Below, one piece after another: positions 7,152 through 10,411 of a stretch of DNA of 10,411 bases. Positions within the stretch are counted from its first letter, which is position 1, and each line of letters starts with the position of its first letter. Origin of the DNA: an uncultured Zoogloea sp. (lineage in GTDB: Bacteria > Pseudomonadota > Gammaproteobacteria > Burkholderiales > Rhodocyclaceae); contig CALBTT010000072.1 of the NCBI GenBank assembly GCA_937967645.1, forward strand, positions 1 to 10,411, written 5' to 3'. The notes below the pieces were generated by a model. The model did not search any database. It saw nothing but the letters and a program-made list of their open reading frames with translations, and was not told where the DNA came from. The position numbers and the translations under genes were made by a program.

Positions 7152-7181
7152 TGGAACTCAGTGGATTTCCATGGAAGCTGA
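7152..7181 (+). repeat. Three TGGA-led decamers in 10-bp phase (candidate arm sites, block 2)
   Basis: TGGAACTCAG, TGGATTTCCA and TGGAAGCTGA begin at 7152, 7162 and 7172. The block has the same orientation and period as block 1 and ends 2 bp before the tRNA-Gly-like core. The loose consensus with block 1 is TGGAWYTC. The position next to the core supports a role in integrase or accessory-factor binding. Confidence 0.65.
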
Positions 7182-7183
7182 AT

Positions 7184-7201
7184 TGGAGCGGGTGAAGGGA
7201 A
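7184..7201 (-). other. Candidate att core: 3' end of a tRNA-Gly gene without tRNA body
   Basis: On the minus strand these 18 bases read TTCCCTTCACCCGCTCCA, the end of the T-loop, T-stem, acceptor stem and CCA of a bacterial tRNA-Gly (acceptor GCGGGTG). The E. coli tRNA-Gly(CCC) gene, as I recall it, ends identically except for one base. Identity stops sharply: the bases upstream on the minus strand (7202 onward) are not a tRNA. ICEclc uses an 18-bp block at the same place in a tRNA-Gly gene. The fragment lies 224 bp before the integrase start. This is the expected core of attP or of one attachment end. Confidence 0.7.
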
Positions 7202-7216
7202 CATCACGCCGCACTC

Positions 7217-7239
7217 AACCCGTTGATTGATAACGGGTT
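7217..7239. repeat. Inverted repeat AACCCGTT-N7-AACGGGTT beside the core
   Basis: A perfect 8-bp stem with loop GATTGAT lies 15 bp from the tRNA-Gly core. On the + strand it is followed by TTTCTT, so it could act as a weak rightward terminator; on the minus strand it lacks a T-run. It could equally be a protein-binding site. Confidence 0.6.
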
Positions 7240-7241
7240 TC

Positions 7242-7260
7242 TTCCGTGAGCGCCACGGAA
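7242..7260. repeat. Inverted repeat TTCCGTG-N5-CACGGAA
   Basis: A perfect 7-bp stem with loop AGCGC, starting 2 bp after the previous hairpin. Together the two form a tandem hairpin pair in the leader expected for the leftward promoter at 7270-7298. Confidence 0.6.
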
Positions 7261-7269
7261 TTAGACCAG

Positions 7270-7298
7270 ATTATGTACCAGCCCCACCTGCCCGGCAA
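7270..7298 (-). promoter_or_regulatory. Sigma70-like promoter facing the att core and integrase
   Basis: On the minus strand TTGCCG (7298-7293) and CATAAT (7275-7270) are separated by exactly 17 bp; they match the consensus at 4/6 and 5/6 positions. Transcription would start near 7263 and run through the two hairpins, the tRNA-Gly core and the TGGA arrays into int. The layout recalls the Pcirc promoter of ICEclc, which sits at the far end of the element and meets the integrase gene only in the circle. The rest of 7261-7364 shows no gene, only a short CCCGG/CCGGG stem at 7291-7304. Confidence 0.45.
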
Positions 7299-7364
7299 CC
7301 CGGGATCGTCTGCCATCGCCCAGCAACGTCCATGCACAGCCACCAGGGTCCTGTCCAGATGCGC

Positions 7365-8069
7365 CTATAGGCCGAGACTGTGTTTCGCTGCGCCGAAGTT
7401 TGGGGCGTACTCCACACCAACGTCCTCTAGATCGGCAGCGATTTCATCTTGAAGACGTCGGGTGTTCGGCGCGAAATACTCCTTCGTATTCGACGAGGCG
7501 AACACGATCGGCGCCACCAGCCCTGCGGAGCGAAGCTGGCCAGCCGCCTCGATATAGGCTTCGACGATCACGCAATCCTTCATTGATTCTTTACCCAGTC
7601 GGGCGGGAGCACGAGGTTCGTTGACTCGCTTGAACGCACGGCTGGCGACCCCATCGTTGTGCGGCACCACGCTGGCAACGTCCCGCCACCTGTTCAGCAC
7701 TGTCCTGGCCCGCGCGACGTGTCCCTCAAGGTGGTCCAGCGGCAGCATTCCCTGGGCACCGTAGGCCAAGGCCACTTCATGGATACGTTGAGCTTGTGCC
7801 CGGAACCTTGCCAAAGCGTTTCGAGCCTCTACCTCGACGCCAGCGACATGAGCAGCAAGTTCGATGGTCACCTGTTCTGCCATCAGAACAATCAGATCGG
7901 AGCCGGCCTCGGCTGCCGCAAGCAAGGCAAGCCCGGCGTTGGCATCGTGTGCTACCGCTGTTTCGCGCGTGATGTCACGGATGACGTCAAGGACGGTGCA
8001 TGTATCCACGCACAACACAGGCGCGTTTAAAGCAACCAAGTCGTCAATGACTGAAGTATTCAGGCTCAT
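7365..8069 (-). CDS. PIN-like domain nuclease (DUF4935-like), second gene of operon
   Basis: A 234-residue protein that looks like a PIN-fold ribonuclease. The acidic residues are in the expected order: D22 in VLCVDTCTVLDVI after the first strand, E70 in LMAEQVTIE, D165 in KESMKDCVIVEAYIE, and a terminal strand IVFASSNTKEYF (190s) where PIN_8/DUF4935 proteins have a similar S-N-x-K-[ED]-[FY]. The middle (80-130) is helical. PIN nucleases usually cleave RNA in a Mg-dependent way and often serve as toxins. There is no signal peptide. The ATG at 8069 overlaps the stop of the upstream gene as ATGA, with no own ribosome-binding site, so the two are coupled. The pair lies between the att core and island genes. 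The fold call is good; target and role are unknown. Confidence 0.75.
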   Translation of the reverse strand: MSLNTSVIDDLVALNAPVLCVDTCTVLDVIRDITRETAVAHDANAGLALLAAAEAGSDLIVLMAEQVTIELAAHVAGVEVEARNALARFRAQAQRIHEVALAYGAQGMLPLDHLEGHVARARTVLNRWRDVASVVPHNDGVASRAFKRVNEPRAPARLGKESMKDCVIVEAYIEAAGQLRSAGLVAPIVFASSNTKEYFAPNTRRLQDEIAADLEDVGVEYAPNFGAAKHSLGL

Positions 8070-8722
8070 GTATGCGACTGGTCATACTGTTCAAGCAGTC
8101 CGAGTGCGAATTCATAGTCGATGGCCAAGTCCTGCGCCCGCCCTGCGGACCAGGCCTCCACCTCGACAAGCCACCGTGCCAATTGGTCACTATCCAGTCG
8201 TTTCGATGCACGGTGCGCGGCAATCAGGAACGCGTACCAGCGCTCCCTGTCCATGGGATGGGCCGCACCTGTGGATTTATTGGCGAGCCGCGAGAAGCGC
8301 CGCAGGGCTGCTGCCGGTTCGGCATCCAGCCAATCCTCAAGAGTCTGGTTGGGAGAGGTCAGTTCGACGCCGAAACCGCCGGCCCGGGACGCCGGTTCCG
8401 CGACTTGGGCGACGAAGTCGCGAAGAATCGCGTTGTACTTGTCAATACAAAGCTCACCGACGTTTCGCGGCACGATATTGGAAACCTTGTAGCCATCAGG
8501 CTCTTGCCACAGCACCAGAGCCGATTCATCGACGTCGTCGAATGCAGATCGTACAAGCACGATCACATCGTCGTCGCCCAAGTGTTGCTTGAGGTCTTCT
8601 TCCCGCTCAGCGTCGTGACGCCAAGAGCCACCAACCTGCGCGAGGATGCCACTGCGCATTGCGGTTGCTGTCTTGCCCCTGAGGTGAAGATGCTGGAAGA
8701 CCGTGATCGGCTTTTCTGTCAT
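8066..8722 (-). CDS. Conserved-looking protein of unknown function, partner of PIN-like nuclease
   Basis: A 218-residue soluble, acidic protein that I cannot assign to a named family. The N-terminal 80 residues look alpha/beta (ITVFQHLHLRGK, DDVIVLVRSAF, SALVLWQEPDGYKV). The second half is helical with a striking central block, TLEDWLDAEPAAALRRFSRLAN then HPMDRERWYAFLIAAH (about 127-170), which has the dense W/D/R pattern of a conserved core. I chose the ATG at 8722; a TTG at 8737 would add five residues, and neither has a clear Shine-Dalgarno. The stop overlaps the PIN gene start (ATGA). As the first gene of a two-gene operon with a nuclease it could be an antitoxin, a sensor or a targeting subunit; sequence alone does not decide. 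The antisense frame of similar length is a shadow. Confidence 0.75.
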   Translation of the reverse strand: MTEKPITVFQHLHLRGKTATAMRSGILAQVGGSWRHDAEREEDLKQHLGDDDVIVLVRSAFDDVDESALVLWQEPDGYKVSNIVPRNVGELCIDKYNAILRDFVAQVAEPASRAGGFGVELTSPNQTLEDWLDAEPAAALRRFSRLANKSTGAAHPMDRERWYAFLIAAHRASKRLDSDQLARWLVEVEAWSAGRAQDLAIDYEFALGLLEQYDQSHT

Positions 8723-8738
8723 GTCGGTTGCCCGCAAT

Positions 8739-8755
8739 AGAACTGTTGATGTTCT
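8739..8755. promoter_or_regulatory. Inverted repeat AGAAC-N7-GTTCT upstream of the PIN operon
   Basis: A 5-bp inverted repeat ends 17 bp before the chosen start of the first operon gene. The position suits an operator for autoregulation, as in toxin-antitoxin operons. It does not match the gammaproteobacterial LexA consensus (CTGT-N8-ACAG). No clear -10/-35 pair was found around it. Confidence 0.3.
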
Positions 8756-9057
8756 GAGACTTGTCGGTGAATCGATGGCATTCGCCTGTCATTTTTTCTT
8801 GATCTGAACGAAGACCCGTGCCGTCTGGCTCGAAGCCTCATCGTTGCCCGTCGAGACGGCGTCGCCGCGCCTGGTGCCACCCGAACCGCGTCTGCTGAAA
8901 GACCCTCGGCGTCTGACATGCGGGTGATGCCCAGACTTGAAAGCACGTAGACCGAATGCGTCTTTCGCCGCGATGGCATCTGTAGCAAAACCTCACCACC
9001 AAGCCTCCCCGCCTCGGGCGAGAAACATCTTGAAGCATACCGCCACGCAGAGGCTCG
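8756..9057. other. Intergenic region, no gene supported
   Basis: About 300 bases between the divergent PIN operon and the rightward genes. Several open frames cross it on both strands, but none has a plausible ribosome-binding site, a family-like protein or continuity with a neighbour. A T-rich run (TTTTTTCTT near 8792-8800) is present but without a stem. It may hold promoters for both directions or a decayed gene. Confidence 0.4.
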
Positions 9058-9234
9058 GTGTTGGTGGACAAGGTGCCACATCGACTGGTTGCTGGGGTGA
9101 GCATTGCAGCCATTCGCCGTCACTACAACCTTTCCACAAGCCAAGTCGCCACCGCTCCGCGCCGCGAAGGTGTGGATGGCGTCGACCAGACCACGAGAAA
9201 AGCCGATGTCCTGAACCCGTTCACCAGGGAGTAG
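9058..9234 (+). CDS. Possible small ORF upstream of island protein
   Basis: A 58-residue frame that ends with TAG just 3 nt before the ATG of the next gene and in the same reading frame. The translation (for example AAIRRHYNLSTSQVATAP, then GVDGVDQTTRKADVLNPFTR) has a normal residue mix and GC-rich third positions, unlike the R/P-rich shadows around it. Possible starts are GTG 9058, TTG 9061 or GTG 9064, with GAGG at 9050-9053, or the GTG at 9097. The product is not recognised. It may be a short conserved partner of the 253-residue protein, or the frame may be the lost 5' part of that gene cut by a stop codon. Confidence 0.35.
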   Translation: MLVDKVPHRLVAGVSIAAIRRHYNLSTSQVATAPRREGVDGVDQTTRKADVLNPFTRE

Positions 9235-9237
9235 CCC

Positions 9238-9999
9238 ATGAGAAAGTCATCTTCTTCCGGCGCCCAAGCCAAGGTCTTCTATCGTCCGATCGAGGCGGCC
9301 ATCCAGTGGGCGGGACTGTCACGCTTCGAGCGCCGTATCCTTGATATTGCCGAAGGGATGAACCGGCTGCCGGAGCACGCTGCGCTGGCGCGCTGGCCAC
9401 AGCTTCGCCTGAACGCGGAACGGATCTACGACGCACTGGTGCATCTCGACCTTCCCTACGGCAAGGATGGCCTCACGAGCAACGACCCCGCCTTGCTTGA
9501 TGACCCCGGCCTCACGATCCGCCATGTCGACCTGAAGGCCTGGATGATCCGTTTCTATCCCGACCAGCGACCGGCCTTTTTGTTCGATGCCTTCGAGCGC
9601 CACCTGCATCCGGCCGTCAGTGTCGATGCCGTGCAGGCACTGATCATGGATCGCGAGGCGTTGAAGCTCCAGCTTGCCGACAGGGTGCAGGCCTGGGATG
9701 CGCTCTATGCCCAGTTCCAGACGCTCAGCCAGGAGCACCAGGCACGCGCGGAACGCGAGAAGCGCTCCGGGATGCCGGGCGCCCGCAGTGAGTCCACCTA
9801 CCTGAACATCGTTGGCGGCCTTCTGACCCTGCTGTTGGGCAAGTCGCCCAATGGCGTTCCCTATTCGTCCTTCGAGACGCTGGAATCGGTCATCAGTGCG
9901 CTGGTTGCCCACTACGGCGACAAGTCCGGAATCAGCGAGCGAACGCTGTGGGCGAAGTTTTCGGCAGCCAAGCGTCATCTCGCCACCCAGGACCGCTGA
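9238..9999 (+). CDS. Integrative-element protein of unknown function with coiled coil
   Basis: A 253-residue cytoplasmic protein with AGGGAG 6 nt before the ATG at 9238, so the start is firm. Residues about 1-130 are mixed helical (RFERRILDIAEGMNRLP, KAWMIRFYPDQRPAFLFDAFERH). Residues 135-178 form a charged helix that could be a coiled coil. The C-terminal part, YLNIVGGLLTLLLGKSPNG followed by YSSFETLESVISAL and GISERTLWAKFSAAKRHL (188-247), is a block I recall from many hypothetical proteins that sit beside alpA in integrative elements of Pseudomonas and Xanthomonadaceae. The LLTLLLG stretch is too short for a transmembrane anchor. The alpA-type gene follows 110 bp later on the same strand. 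No biochemical role is known to me. Confidence 0.85.
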   Translation: MRKSSSSGAQAKVFYRPIEAAIQWAGLSRFERRILDIAEGMNRLPEHAALARWPQLRLNAERIYDALVHLDLPYGKDGLTSNDPALLDDPGLTIRHVDLKAWMIRFYPDQRPAFLFDAFERHLHPAVSVDAVQALIMDREALKLQLADRVQAWDALYAQFQTLSQEHQARAEREKRSGMPGARSESTYLNIVGGLLTLLLGKSPNGVPYSSFETLESVISALVAHYGDKSGISERTLWAKFSAAKRHLATQDR

Positions 10000-10001
10000 C
10001 T

Positions 10002-10030
10002 GCAAGTGCAGATGGCGAGCCTGCACTTGC
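10002..10030. repeat. Perfect 10-bp inverted repeat between island gene and alpA
   Basis: GCAAGTGCAG and CTGCACTTGC pair perfectly around a 9-nt loop, starting 2 nt after the stop of the preceding gene. No T-run follows, so it is not a standard intrinsic terminator. TGACTGC occurs on both sides (9997-10003 and 10033-10039). It may be an operator for the alpA-type gene, an mRNA 3' stabiliser or a Rho-linked structure. Confidence 0.7.
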
Positions 10031-10109
10031 GGTGACTGCGCGAGAACAGCGCTATTGAATACGGGGCACGTCCATCACCGTCGCTACACAGCGCCAAGGA
10101 GTGACCCTC

Positions 10110-10328
10110 GTGACTGCCCAGACCATCGCCACCGCGACGCCGAACGAACACCGCATCCTGCGCCGCGCGGAAGTCGAGGCCAAGACCGGCTTCAAACGCG
10201 CCCACATCTACAACCTGATCAAGGAGGGCAAGTTTCCCAAGCCCCTGCGCCTCGGGGTACGCGCCATCGGCTGGGATTCGGTGGAGATCGATCAGTGGAT
10301 CACCGATCGACTCAGGGAACGGGCGTGA
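10110..10328 (+). CDS. alpA: AlpA-family excisionase/transcriptional regulator
   Basis: A 72-residue DNA-binding protein of the Phage_AlpA/HTH_17 family. The core (ILRRAEVEAKTGFKRAHIY, then NLIKEGKFPKPLRLG and IGWDSVEIDQWI) is the winged MerR-like helix-turn-helix with the FPKP wing typical of AlpA. In CP4-57 AlpA activates expression of the integrase and favours excision; relatives act as excisionases of islands. I chose the GTG at 10110 because AAGGAG (10096-10101) is 8 nt upstream; the GTG at 10101 overlaps that site and is unlikely. It is 31 bp from the right-hand adapter, so any downstream gene is cut off. It is probably the recombination directionality factor for the element, although the integrase gene lies 3 kb away in the opposite orientation. 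Confidence 0.9.
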   Translation: MTAQTIATATPNEHRILRRAEVEAKTGFKRAHIYNLIKEGKFPKPLRLGVRAIGWDSVEIDQWITDRLRERA

Positions 10329-10359
10329 GCCCGCGCTCCGTCGGAATCCCTTCACCGAG

Positions 10360-10411
10360 AGATCGGAAGAGCACCCGTCTGAACTCCAGTCACGAATCAC
10401 CATCTCGTATG
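10360..10411. other. Illumina adapter at contig end (artefact)
   Basis: From 10360 the sequence is the TruSeq adapter AGATCGGAAGAGCAC and onward, the index GAATCACC, then ATCTCGTATG of the P7 arm. One base differs (c for a at 10375). It is the inverted copy of positions 1-50, with the same index. On the minus strand it encodes VIRDWSSDGCSSDL, the start of a spurious 142-residue frame. Confidence 0.98.

Noticed and set aside
8072..8740. 222-residue + strand frame opposite the PIN partner
   Set aside because: The minus-strand product has the better core and the ATGA overlap with the PIN gene; the + frame has no neighbour logic or ribosome-binding site.
8739..8755. AGAAC-N7-GTTCT as an SOS (LexA) box
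   Set aside because: Does not match the gammaproteobacterial CTGT-N8-ACAG or the alphaproteobacterial GTTC-N7-GTTC pattern; kept only as an inverted repeat.
8719..9144. Minus-strand frames of 141 and 91 residues in the gap right of the PIN operon
   Set aside because: R/S-rich, no ribosome-binding site, no recognisable family; not enough to call a gene.
9975..10403. 142-residue minus-strand frame starting VIRDWSSDGCSSDL
   Set aside because: The start lies in the adapter and the rest is antisense to the alpA-type gene; the product is not family-like.

Overview
The window is an assembled contig from a high-GC proteobacterium, most likely a gammaproteobacterium of the Pseudomonas/Xanthomonadaceae sort or a betaproteobacterium. 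The grounds are protein-family resemblance, GC-rich third codon positions and the tRNA-Gly 3' end it carries; no gene fixes the genus. Both ends are Illumina adapter sequence (1-50 and 10360-10411) carrying the same 8-nt index in opposite orientation, so the real insert is about 51-10359 and everything at the edges is cut by the assembly, not by biology.

Left part (51-2908, + strand): a 5'-truncated AraC-family regulator of the PchR type, a small protein with an apparent STAS-like fold, and an MFS transporter of the RhtX/FptX siderophore-importer type. The last two genes overlap by 4 nt. Together they look like a fragment of a siderophore uptake locus; no TonB receptor is visible. After an AT-rich gap comes an abiEi-abiEii type IV toxin-antitoxin pair (3198-4869), with overlapping genes and an inverted repeat that runs into the antitoxin start codon.

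Middle part (4870-7364): a large P4/ICEclc-type tyrosine recombinase on the minus strand (5056-6960) with a long C-terminal extension, followed upstream by what looks like a complete recombination site. This holds a hairpin that covers the integrase ribosome-binding site, two blocks of three TGGA motifs spaced exactly 10 bp apart, an 18-bp copy of the 3' end of a tRNA-Gly gene without the tRNA body, two tandem hairpins, and a sigma70-like promoter that faces the integrase across the site. The arrangement resembles the attP or tandem junction of an ICEclc-like element: element right end, core, integrase end.

Right part (7365-10359): a two-gene minus-strand operon with a 4-nt overlap encodes an unrecognised acidic protein and a PIN-like nuclease (DUF4935-like). 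It is the best candidate here for an undescribed toxin-antitoxin or defence module. Then come about 335 bp with no supported gene, a possible 58-residue ORF, a 253-residue island protein of unknown function with a coiled coil, a 10-bp perfect hairpin, and an AlpA-type excisionase/regulator.

Overall this reads as an integrative element, or two abutting ones, carrying integration functions (int, att, alpA), two stabilisation/defence modules (AbiE and the PIN operon) and siderophore uptake cargo. No rRNA, complete tRNA, insertion sequence or CRISPR array was seen.
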